From NCBI GenBank assembly GCA_947463325.1, contig CANHQT010000007.1, positions 1-64,000 on the forward strand: a DNA stretch of 64,000 bases. Reading direction: 5' to 3'. The DNA comes from Sphingomonadaceae bacterium (GTDB lineage: Bacteria; Pseudomonadota; Alphaproteobacteria; Sphingomonadales; Sphingomonadaceae). Shown piece by piece: positions 16,831 through 23,952 of this stretch. The translations under genes were made by a program, and so were the position numbers. The notes below the pieces were generated by a model, which worked only from the letters and a program-made list of their open reading frames with translations, searched no databases and was not told the origin of the DNA. Position 1 is the stretch's first letter. Each line of letters opens with the position of its first letter.

Positions 16831-17717
16831 CATTCCGCCCACCCGTTCTTGGCCATCCACGCTTCGCAGCTGCCCTTGGCGAGATCCCGCACGCGGCCGA
16901 TGTAGCTGGCGCGTTCCTGCACGCTGATAACGCCGCGCGCCTGAAGCAGGTTGAAGAGGTGGCTGGCCTCGATCGCCTGATCATAAGCGGCGAGCGGCAC
17001 GCCGGCTTCGATGCAGCGCTTGCACTCCGCCTCGGCGTGCTGGAAGCCCTTGAAGAGCTGGTCGGTGTCCGCGATTTCGAAATTATACTTCGAATGTTCG
17101 CGCTCATTTTCGAGGAAGACGTCACCGTAAGTGACACCCGCATCGTTGAACCGCAGGTCATAGACGCGGTCAACACCCTGGATGTACATCGCCAGCCGTT
17201 CGAGCCCATAGGTGAGCTCGCCCGCGACCGGCTTGCAATCAAAGCCGCCCACCTGCTGGAAATAGGTGAACTGCGTCACCTCCATCCCGTCACACCATAC
17301 TTCCCAGCCGAGACCCCATGCGCCGAGCGTGGGCGATTCCCAGTCATCCTCGACAAAGCGGATATCGTGCTTGAGCGGATCGATGCCGATGGCATCGAGG
17401 CTGCCGAGATAGAGTTCCTGCAGGTTCGCAGGGCTCGGCTTCATGATCACCTGATATTGGTAGTAGTGCTGCAGCCGGTTCGGATTTTCGCCATAGCGGC
17501 CGTCGGTCGGGCGGCGCGACGGCTGCACATAGGCAGCGTTCCAGGGGTTCGGCCCCAACGCACGCAGCGTGGTCGCCGGGTGAAACGTGCCTGCGCCCAT
17601 GCGCATGTCATAAGGCTGAAGGATGACGCAGCCCTGCCGACCCCAATAGTCATGGAGTGTCAGGATCAGATCCTGAAAACTGAGCGGCCGGTTTCCGGAT
17701 GAATTGGCCCCGGACAA
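16830..17717 (-). CDS. glyQ: glycyl-tRNA synthetase alpha subunit
   Basis: A 295-residue class II synthetase catalytic chain with [39 protein letters not shown] and [14 protein letters not shown] signatures. It forms glycyl-adenylate and charges tRNA-Gly with GlyS. No ATG lies at the family N-terminus. I choose TTG at 17717 because AAGGAA (17729-17724) precedes it by 6 bases and the product matches the usual 290-305 residues. A TTG at 17807 would add a 30-residue low-complexity extension. It is first gene of glyQ-glyS-ppdK. Confidence 0.93.
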   Translation of the reverse strand: MSGANSSGNRPLSFQDLILTLHDYWGRQGCVILQPYDMRMGAGTFHPATTLRALGPNPWNAAYVQPSRRPTDGRYGENPNRLQHYYQYQVIMKPSPANLQELYLGSLDAIGIDPLKHDIRFVEDDWESPTLGAWGLGWEVWCDGMEVTQFTYFQQVGGFDCKPVAGELTYGLERLAMYIQGVDRVYDLRFNDAGVTYGDVFLENEREHSKYNFEIADTDQLFKGFQHAEAECKRCIEAGVPLAAYDQAIEASHLFNLLQARGVISVQERASYIGRVRDLAKGSCEAWMAKNGWAE

Positions 17718-17752
17718 GACGGATTCCTTCGCAGGTGCAACAGATGCCCCGC

Positions 17753-17809
17753 CTTTGGCGAAGGGACTGGCGGGGGTCAAGGCAAGGCCGCCTAAACCGT
17801 TCGCCAAAG
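17753..17809. repeat. 10-bp inverted repeat upstream of glyQ
   Basis: CTTTGGCGAA (17753-17762) and TTCGCCAAAG (17800-17809) are perfect complements separated by 37 bases. They fall within the probable glyQ 5' leader and could form a hairpin close to the ribosome binding site. The loop is C- and G-rich (GGGACTGGCGGGGG). It is not a recognisable T-box, as no specifier or antiterminator consensus is seen. Confidence 0.5.
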
Positions 17810-17842
17810 AGACAAAGATATACGACTTTTTGTCAGGTTATA

Positions 17843-17872
17843 TTGACAATTTCTGCTGCCTGAACCAGATAA
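17843..17872 (+). promoter_or_regulatory. candidate promoter driving the structured leader
   Basis: A perfect TTGACA (17843-17848) is followed 17-18 bases later by a weak -10 (CAGATA or AGATAA at 17866-17872). A start would fall near 17880, exactly where the first strong RNA hairpin begins. The surrounding 17811-17872 is AT-rich, unlike the flanks, and probably also holds the divergent glyQ promoter. Confidence 0.45.
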
Positions 17873-17880
17873 GGGGAGAC

Positions 17881-18024
17881 GACTGTTCCGGCGGGCTGAC
17901 AGGACGCGTCGGACAGTCTAGCCATTCCTGCTAGGGATCATCGGCTTTGCGCGAGGGTCTCCGCTGTTGGCAGGTTACCTGGCCGGAACCCGCCAACCCC
18001 CCGATGTGGGTTCCGGCCATTTTT
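17881..18024 (+). ncRNA. structured leader RNA or small RNA of unknown class
   Basis: This 144-base stretch has no plausible reading frame but dense complementarity. Hairpin P1 pairs 17881-17890 with 17910-17918 (nine pairs, one bulge). P2 pairs CTAGC at 17918 with GCTAG at 17930. A third hairpin (17966-17997) pairs GTTGGC with GCCAAC and GGTT with AACC. This third hairpin uses the same bases as the 5' arm of the terminator at 17980-18024, so the two cannot coexist. That switch design suggests a cis-acting attenuator for the gene at 18044. A free-standing small RNA with its own terminator is the alternative. It does not match the riboswitch classes I can recall. Confidence 0.5.
17980..18024 (+). 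terminator. strong intrinsic terminator upstream of the membrane-protein gene
   Basis: TGGCCGGAACCC (17980-17991) and GGGTTCCGGCCA (18008-18019) form a perfect 12-bp stem with a 16-base loop, followed by TTTTT. It lies only 20 bases before the next start codon on the same strand and has no plus-strand gene before it, so it must end a leader or small RNA. Confidence 0.88.
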
Positions 18025-18043
18025 GTGATAGAGGGTGCGTGCC

Positions 18044-18487
18044 ATGGCCCGTTTTAACCGATATCGCCTCTATTTCAGACTGATGGACGTCGCACTACTG
18101 CTGACGCTGGCGGGAATCGTTCAGCTTGTCGTCGAGCCGGAAGCGCTGCGCCCTGAATTCGTGCCGGGGCCACTCCACCTCGCGGTCGGCATCGGCAGCG
18201 TGCTGCTGACCACATTCCTTATGTTCGCAGGCTTCATGCGCGATGAATATGCGCAGGCCTGCTGGGAACAGGCGGCGGCGACCACGGTCAAAGGAATGGT
18301 GATCATCCCCTTTGTAACGCTGTTCATCAGCGGCCTGATCGCCGGGTTCAATGCCGAGCCGGGTGCGACCCCCGGCCCATCCCCGCTCGAAGCGGTCAAT
18401 GGCGCGGTCATATTCGCCTGGGGCTGGAGCCTGTTGCTGACGCTGTTTGTGCTTTCATTCCAATGGCATCGCTGGCGGGGTCGTTAA
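18044..18487 (+). CDS. four-helix membrane protein of unknown function
   Basis: A 147-residue integral membrane protein with four predicted helices at about 14-30, 46-67, 86-108 and 118-140. The N-terminus is basic (ARFNRYRLYFR), so it probably faces the cytosol. No catalytic or transport motif is recognised. ATG at 18044 is favoured over GTG at 18035 because GAGGG at 18031-18035 is then about 8 bases away. The XRE gene follows with no gap, so the two form a pair. The preceding attenuator-like RNA suggests conditional expression. A membrane partner next to a compact XRE regulator is a recurrent bacterial arrangement, but its role is not known. Confidence 0.75.
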   Translation: MARFNRYRLYFRLMDVALLLTLAGIVQLVVEPEALRPEFVPGPLHLAVGIGSVLLTTFLMFAGFMRDEYAQACWEQAAATTVKGMVIIPFVTLFISGLIAGFNAEPGATPGPSPLEAVNGAVIFAWGWSLLLTLFVLSFQWHRWRGR

Positions 18488-18685
18488 GTGAAGAACCGCC
18501 TCCGCGTCCTCAGAGCCGAGCATGAATGGAGCCAGGCCGATCTGGCCGAGCGACTGGGCGTTTCGCGCCAGGCGGTCAACGCCATCGAGACAGGCAAACA
18601 TGATCCTTCTCTGCCGCTCGCATTCCGCATTGCCCGTCTCTTCGGACAATCGATCGAACAAATATTCGACGATCTCGCCGACTGA
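18488..18685 (+). CDS. compact XRE-family transcriptional regulator
   Basis: A 65-residue protein that is little more than one helix-turn-helix domain (WSQADLAERLGVSRQAVNAI, about residues 14-33) and a helical tail. The GTG start follows the stop of the membrane gene directly, with no intervening bases. Such short XRE proteins (the ETGKHDPSLPLAFRIARLF signature) usually repress their own operon. With the adjacent membrane protein it could act as an autoregulated pair. The DNA site and signal are unknown. Confidence 0.88.
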   Translation: MKNRLRVLRAEHEWSQADLAERLGVSRQAVNAIETGKHDPSLPLAFRIARLFGQSIEQIFDDLAD

Positions 18686-18715
18686 GCTTCCCCCCTCCTG
18701 AAGGAACCTCCACCG

Positions 18716-19645
18716 ATGAAGACTAGCATTACTATCCGTCGGCTGCTTACCGCGGCTGCGATATGCCTTGCACAGCCTGCCCTAGCGCAGAGCGAAGCCG
18801 CACCGGCGGCAACGCCTGCCGCGTCAGAAGGCACCGACGCCGATCCCGCGCTTTGGGTGGTACGCGACGCGGACACGACCATTTACCTGTTCGGGACCAT
18901 CCACCTGCTGCGCCCCGGCCTCAGCTGGTTCGATGAAGCGGTGCGGGAGGCATTTGACGCGTCAGACGAGCTCAAGGTCGAGGTTGTGATGCCGGCTGAC
19001 CCCACATCACTGGCTCAAGCCTTCACCGCCGCCGGCACCTATCCGGAGGGCGTTACACTACAGTCACGGATGACCGAGGAGCAGCGCGCCGCCTATCGCG
19101 CTGCCATCGCCCCGACGGGTATTCCGCCCGAAGCCATCGACTCGCTTGAGCCGTGGTTTAGCGGTTTGCAGCTGGCGCTGGCCATCTATGCGCAAATGGG
19201 TTTCCAGCCGGGCGCCGGTGCCGAAGCCGTCCTGAAAGAGGCAGCAGGTAGCGCGGGCAAGCCGGTCAGCGGTTTCGAGACGGTCGAAGAACAGATCACC
19301 TTCCTCGATAGCACGCCCGAGAGCGAGCAAATCGCCGGGCTGATCCAATTCTTCGAGCGCGGGCGCGAGATGCCGGCCTATGTCGAGCGGCTGCTGGCGA
19401 GTTGGACGAGCGGATCCCCCGATGACACGGCGGCGATCATGAATGAAGCGATGGCGACCAGCCCCGAGACGGCACGTATCCTGCTGACTGATCGCAACCG
19501 CCGCTGGGCCGACACATTGAAGGCGCGGATGGACCAGCCTGGCACGGTTTTCGTCGCAGTCGGTGCTGGCCATCTGGCCGGCGAAGGCAGTGTCCAGCAG
19601 TTCTTGGCCGAACACGGGCACACTGCTGAGCGGATCGCCTATTAA
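18716..19645 (+). CDS. TraB/GumN family protein, secreted
   Basis: A 309-residue exported protein. A signal peptide (about 1-24, ending ALAQ) is followed by a TraB/GumN (Tiki-like) domain. The first GX2H-type motif is FGTIHLL (residues 59-65) and the last is VGAGHLAGEGS near the C-terminus, and these conserved glutamate/histidine motifs are thought to form a metal-protease-like site in the superfamily. The substrate is unknown. A ribosome site (GAAGGA) lies 8 or so bases before the ATG. It overlaps the second paralogue by one base (TAATG), so the two are co-translated. Confidence 0.87.
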   Translation: MKTSITIRRLLTAAAICLAQPALAQSEAAPAATPAASEGTDADPALWVVRDADTTIYLFGTIHLLRPGLSWFDEAVREAFDASDELKVEVVMPADPTSLAQAFTAAGTYPEGVTLQSRMTEEQRAAYRAAIAPTGIPPEAIDSLEPWFSGLQLALAIYAQMGFQPGAGAEAVLKEAAGSAGKPVSGFETVEEQITFLDSTPESEQIAGLIQFFERGREMPAYVERLLASWTSGSPDDTAAIMNEAMATSPETARILLTDRNRRWADTLKARMDQPGTVFVAVGAGHLAGEGSVQQFLAEHGHTAERIAY

Positions 19646-20541
19646 TGCAGCGCATGCGGCGGGCATGGCTGGCGCCGGTTTTGGCCTGCGCGGCCATGCT
19701 GGCTGCCTGCGCGCCCGCTGCACCCCCGATTGTCGAGGGCCAAGCCCGGCCGGCGGTGTGGGAAGCAAGGCTGGGCGAGACGCGGCTGATCCTGTTTGGC
19801 AGCATTCACCAACTGCCCGCGGAACTGGACTGGTTCGACAGCGTCCTCGCGCGCGAGGTTGCATCAGCGGACCGGCTGTATCTGGAGATTGCACCGGAGG
19901 AAGCAGCAGGGGCGCCTGCTCTGTTTGACGCGATCGCCGATGATGAACCGGTGGCTCCGCTGGACCGGCGCATCGGCCTGACCGCGACAGATCGGGCGCT
20001 GAGTCTCCTGCCCGGAATAGACGAGGCAGCGATCGACGGGACCGAAAGCTGGGCGCTGGCCCTGATGATCGGCAATGCCATCGCGGCCAACAACGGCCTA
20101 TCCGGCGATGCAGGCGTCGAAAGCCGGCTGACCACGGCGTTCGAACGGTCAGGAAAGCCCGTCACCGGCCTTGAAACTGCACGCGACCAGCTGAGCCTGT
20201 TCGATACCCTCGACCCTGCCGTTCAAGATGCGATGCTGGTGCGCGCCATCAACCGCAGCGAGGGCGCACGCGAGCGGACCCGCGACCTTATCCGCGCCTG
20301 GGCGCGCGGCGATGTGGCAGCCATCGGCGTGGCGGCTGCAAGTGAGCTGTCCGAATTCCCCGCGCTGGAAACGGGCCTAATCAATGGGCGCAATCGAGTC
20401 TGGGCAGACCAATTGGCAGCGCAGGCGCAGACAATCAGCGGAACGGCGATCGTTGCCGTCGGCGCCGGTCATCTGGCGGGCGACGGTTCGCTCGATCGAC
20501 TGCTCGCCGAGCGCGGCTTTACGGTGCGGCGGATCCAGTAA
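19645..20541 (+). CDS. TraB/GumN family lipoprotein
   Basis: A 298-residue paralogue of the preceding gene. The N-terminus is a lipoprotein signal with lipobox LAAC (Cys22), whereas its neighbour has a type I signal peptide. The TraB domain motifs recur as FGSIHQL and VGAGHLAGDGS, but the two proteins are strongly diverged elsewhere. The role is unknown. A periplasmic, membrane-tethered hydrolase is inferred from the family. The 3' end overlaps the convergent hydrolase gene by 23 bp. Confidence 0.87.
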   Translation: MQRMRRAWLAPVLACAAMLAACAPAAPPIVEGQARPAVWEARLGETRLILFGSIHQLPAELDWFDSVLAREVASADRLYLEIAPEEAAGAPALFDAIADDEPVAPLDRRIGLTATDRALSLLPGIDEAAIDGTESWALALMIGNAIAANNGLSGDAGVESRLTTAFERSGKPVTGLETARDQLSLFDTLDPAVQDAMLVRAINRSEGARERTRDLIRAWARGDVAAIGVAAASELSEFPALETGLINGRNRVWADQLAAQAQTISGTAIVAVGAGHLAGDGSLDRLLAERGFTVRRIQ

Positions 20542-21511
20542 CAGGAGGCAGCCGACGCGCGAGGAAATCCCGGATGGCGTTCGCGGTCTGCGCCGGCGCC
20601 TCCTCCATCGGCAAATGGCCGATAGCATCGAACAACACCGTCTCGCTCCCCGCAATTCGCTCGGCAAAGCTCAGCGCCGCACTGGGATTGATGATGCGGT
20701 CTTCCTTGCCGAACAAGATCAGCGTCGGCACGCGGATCTCACGCGCACGCTCGGCGATGGCCGGATCAGGGCGCGGAGAACCAAAACGCGCAATGGTCGC
20801 TTCGCGGTTGCCAGGGAAGCGCAGCAATTCCCAATAGCGGTCGACCATCGCCTCATCGATCAGCGCCGGATCAGCGACCGATTGTTCTAGGCTGCGGCGG
20901 ATGAGGCTGCGCGGAGTGACTTCGCCACCGATCCAGCGCCCCAACGGCGAGCGTGCAATACGGAAGCCGATATTGCTTTTGGGGGCTGCATCCTGAGCGC
21001 GAGGGGGCATCCCGCCGGCATTCAGCAACAGGATGGCGCGCACCTTTTGAGGATTTTCGACTGCATAGCGCCAGCTGATGCCGCCACCCATTGAGTTGCC
21101 GCCGAGAATGACACTGTCGACACCAAGGGCCGTCAAAGTGCCGTCGACTGCCGCCATCATATCCTCGACTCGGTAGCTGCGCGCGGCATTGGCGCCAGTC
21201 AGGCCATGGCCAGGCAGATCGAGGCGGATGATGCGATATTCACCGGAAAGCTCGCGCACCAGCGGCTCCCATGTGTGCAGGCTGGCGTTGGAACCGTGCA
21301 GCAGCACCATTGGCGGGAGGGTCCCGCCGGTATCGCGGACATGGACGCGCGCGCCATCCGCGAGGGTCACAAACTGACTTGTCGGGCCGCCATATTTGGC
21401 AATCATTGCGTCACGATCCGTATCGGGCGTGCGCAGTATCAAGAAGGCCACGCCGAGGATGGCGAGCAGGATGCCGAGCGCCCAGCCGATGCGTTTTGCC
21501 CATTTGGCCAT
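20519..21511 (-). CDS. alpha/beta hydrolase, membrane-anchored
   Basis: A 330-residue protein with an N-terminal hydrophobic helix (about 6-25) and an alpha/beta hydrolase domain. The oxyanion HG is in LLHGSN, the nucleophile is Ser140 in GGNSMGGG, the acid is in GKEDRI and the histidine is in AIGHLPMEE. Substrate cannot be inferred. An esterase or lyase of small molecules is likely. ATG at 21511 is preferred, and ATG at 21529 is possible. It follows cckA by 44 bp on the same strand. Its last 23 bases overlap the convergent TraB gene. Confidence 0.85.
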   Translation of the reverse strand: MAKWAKRIGWALGILLAILGVAFLILRTPDTDRDAMIAKYGGPTSQFVTLADGARVHVRDTGGTLPPMVLLHGSNASLHTWEPLVRELSGEYRIIRLDLPGHGLTGANAARSYRVEDMMAAVDGTLTALGVDSVILGGNSMGGGISWRYAVENPQKVRAILLLNAGGMPPRAQDAAPKSNIGFRIARSPLGRWIGGEVTPRSLIRRSLEQSVADPALIDEAMVDRYWELLRFPGNREATIARFGSPRPDPAIAERAREIRVPTLILFGKEDRIINPSAALSFAERIAGSETVLFDAIGHLPMEEAPAQTANAIRDFLARRLPPVTGSAAP

Positions 21512-21555
21512 GCCTTGATGTTCCCCCATATCGGGCGCGGTCAATCCACTGCGCC

Positions 21556-23952
21556 CTATTTGCCGTCCTTGATTGCCGCGACCGCCTCTACCAACTGTGC
21601 CACGGAAAAGGGCTTTGCAAGGAAGGCGACATTACTGAGAGCGATGCTTTCCCTGAGCTGCGCTTCGGCATAGCCGGACATGAACAGGACCGGCAGATCA
21701 GCGCGTTTGCGGCGGATTTCGCCGGCCATGGTTGGCCCGTCCATTTGCGGCATCATCACATCGCTGACGAGCAAGTCCACTTCGGCCAGTTCCCCGAACC
21801 GTTCCAGCCCTTCCTCACCATTGGCAGCGGTGATGACGGTGTAGCCGGCGCGGGACAGCGCACGTTCGGCCACCGCGCGCACCATATCCTCGTCTTCGAC
21901 GAGAAGGATTGTGCCGCTGCCCCAATGGAGGCTCCGCGCGCCTTGCGGCGCGGCGGCCTTGGTCTGCTCCACCTCGCCATGCTGGACGGGAAGATAGACC
22001 GAGAAGCGAGTGCCCTGCCCGACGGTCGAATCCGCGAACACATAGCCGCCGGACTGTTTGACGATGCCATAAACAGTGGCGAGGCCAAGGCCAGTGCCCT
22101 GCCCCACATCCTTGGTGGTGAAAAAGGGCTCAAAAATCTTGGGCAGCACATCCTCAGCGATACCCGTGCCAGTGTCCGATACGCTGAGCAGACAATAGTC
22201 CCCCGGCGGAATTGAGGGATCACCGAGTGCCGCAATATCTTCGGGGCCAATAGCGCGGGTAGCGATCGTCAGCGTGCCGCCGCCCGGCATGGCATCGCGC
22301 GCGTTGACCGCGAGGTTGACGATAACCTGTTCGAGCTGGACCGGATCGGCTCGCACGGTTCCGAGCCCGCGACCATGCTGGACATCGAGGCGGATCTTTT
22401 CCCCAATCAGTCGTTGCAGCAGATGCGAGACATCGGAGACGATGTCCGACAGGTTTAGAAATTGCGGCCGCAATGTCTGTTGGCGCGAGAAGGCCAGCAA
22501 CTGGCGCGTCAGATTGGCGGCGCGATTGGTGTTGCTGCGGATCTGCTGGATATCGTCATAATCGCTATCGCCCGGCTGGTGGCGGAGCAGCATGAGATCG
22601 CAGTTGCCTATGATGGCGGTAAGAATGTTATTGAAATCATGAGCGATTCCGCCAGCAAGCTGGCCGACGGCCTGCATCTTGGTTGCTTGCAGCATCTGCT
22701 GGTTGAGATGCAGGTTTTCGCCATCGCCCTTGAGGGTCAGCAGCACCGCCGCCTGCCCCATGCCGCGCACACCAACTAGGCCGACCGACACAGTCTGGTC
22801 CGGCCGCGCCCGCAGGCGAACGCCGATTTCGCCGGCCGTAGACCGCCCGCTGGCGTGGCGGCGGATCGCTTCGCCCATTACGCCCATGTCTTCGGAGAGA
22901 AGCAGATCACCCGGATAGGCTGGCATGGCACCTTGCGCGACGCCGGCGGCGGCAACGAAGGCGGGGTTGGTGAACAGGAAGCGTCCGTCGCGGTCCACCA
23001 TGGCGAGGCCGAACGGCAATTGACCGAGCAGGTTCGCGACATAATCGAAAGCGATGCCGCGTTCCTGCGGGCCGCCATCCTCATCAAGCAGCAGCAACAG
23101 CAAGGGTGATTGATCCACCTGCCGGTCAAACGGGACCTCGACAATGCGCACAGGCGTCGCACCATCGCCTTCCTTTTCGCGTGCAAAACGGATCAGGCCC
23201 GCGGCGTCGACACGCAGCAACTGGCTGAAGTCCTGACCCTTCACCACAGCATCGATCGCGCCGCCAGCGCGGAGGCGAAATGCGGCATTGGCGCCCAGCA
23301 CTGTCCCAGACGGCGTCACCACCACGGTCATCACACCCGATGCGCCGATGGCCACACCCGCTGCCCCTTCGATGGCCGCAAGCGTCTCTGCCACCGGATC
23401 GCGCTGTTCGTGCACACGCCAGCGCCACAGCAAGTGATCGCCTGCACGGCCGACCCGCTGCACCGTCCCGGTCATTTCCCGCCCGCCGCATTCGAAGGCA
23501 GCCACCGCGGCCTCGCCCGATTGCCAGGCGGTCCTGCCCGCCTCGGCCAGAAGCGCGGCGGTACGCTGGTCGACGGGAAGGCCGGGTGGCGTTACCGCTC
23601 CACCAAACCAGTCACAGTAAAGATCATTGGCGCAGACGAGCCGACCAGTGCGTTCGGTGATGGCGATGCCGCGCCGCTCGCTGTCGGCAACCGCGCGGAC
23701 CAGCGACCAATCATGGCCTTCCTCGACTGGCACCGCGTCCGATCCACGCCGGCCAGAGATAGCCCACAGCAAAGCTGCTGCCACCAGGCCTATGCCGACG
23801 AAGCCGCCGCTTAAGGCCGCGGATTGGGTCGGCAGCCAAATGATCAGGCCAGACAGGAGCGCAGCACCGCCGACGACGAGCGCAGGCAGCCGCGCCTGTG
23901 CTCCGACGTCATCGCCGAAAAGTCTGTTGGCTGCAGCGCCGCCCAATCTCAC
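21556..23952 (-). CDS. cckA: hybrid sensor histidine kinase CckA
   Basis: A 798-residue hybrid kinase. Two N-terminal membrane helices (about 23-40 and 47-66) precede PAS-like regions (about 90-410). The dimerisation domain has His438 in [18 protein letters not shown], the ATPase domain is at about 540-655, and a receiver domain has Asp731 in [14 protein letters not shown]. The GGIAHDFNN context and receiver [10 protein letters not shown] match CckA, the master kinase/phosphatase that feeds ChpT and CtrA in the alphaproteobacterial cell cycle. The GTG start overlaps the M13 peptidase stop by 4 bp (GTGA), which supports it. No ctrA, chpT or divK lies in the window. Confidence 0.93.
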   Translation of the reverse strand: MRLGGAAANRLFGDDVGAQARLPALVVGGAALLSGLIIWLPTQSAALSGGFVGIGLVAAALLWAISGRRGSDAVPVEEGHDWSLVRAVADSERRGIAITERTGRLVCANDLYCDWFGGAVTPPGLPVDQRTAALLAEAGRTAWQSGEAAVAAFECGGREMTGTVQRVGRAGDHLLWRWRVHEQRDPVAETLAAIEGAAGVAIGASGVMTVVVTPSGTVLGANAAFRLRAGGAIDAVVKGQDFSQLLRVDAAGLIRFAREKEGDGATPVRIVEVPFDRQVDQSPLLLLLLDEDGGPQERGIAFDYVANLLGQLPFGLAMVDRDGRFLFTNPAFVAAAGVAQGAMPAYPGDLLLSEDMGVMGEAIRRHASGRSTAGEIGVRLRARPDQTVSVGLVGVRGMGQAAVLLTLKGDGENLHLNQQMLQATKMQAVGQLAGGIAHDFNNILTAIIGNCDLMLLRHQPGDSDYDDIQQIRSNTNRAANLTRQLLAFSRQQTLRPQFLNLSDIVSDVSHLLQRLIGEKIRLDVQHGRGLGTVRADPVQLEQVIVNLAVNARDAMPGGGTLTIATRAIGPEDIAALGDPSIPPGDYCLLSVSDTGTGIAEDVLPKIFEPFFTTKDVGQGTGLGLATVYGIVKQSGGYVFADSTVGQGTRFSVYLPVQHGEVEQTKAAAPQGARSLHWGSGTILLVEDEDMVRAVAERALSRAGYTVITAANGEEGLERFGELAEVDLLVSDVMMPQMDGPTMAGEIRRKRADLPVLFMSGYAEAQLRESIALSNVAFLAKPFSVAQLVEAVAAIKDGK

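Noticed and set aside
17718-17830. T-box riboswitch for glyQ
   Set aside because: No specifier loop or T-box consensus was found, and T-boxes are mainly found in Firmicutes. Only an inverted repeat is present.
17881-18024. 4.5S SRP RNA, tmRNA or a known riboswitch
   Set aside because: The conserved SRP tetraloop motif, the tmRNA tag and the TPP, cobalamin, fluoride or guanidine consensus elements I know are absent. 6S RNA could not be excluded without a covariance search.
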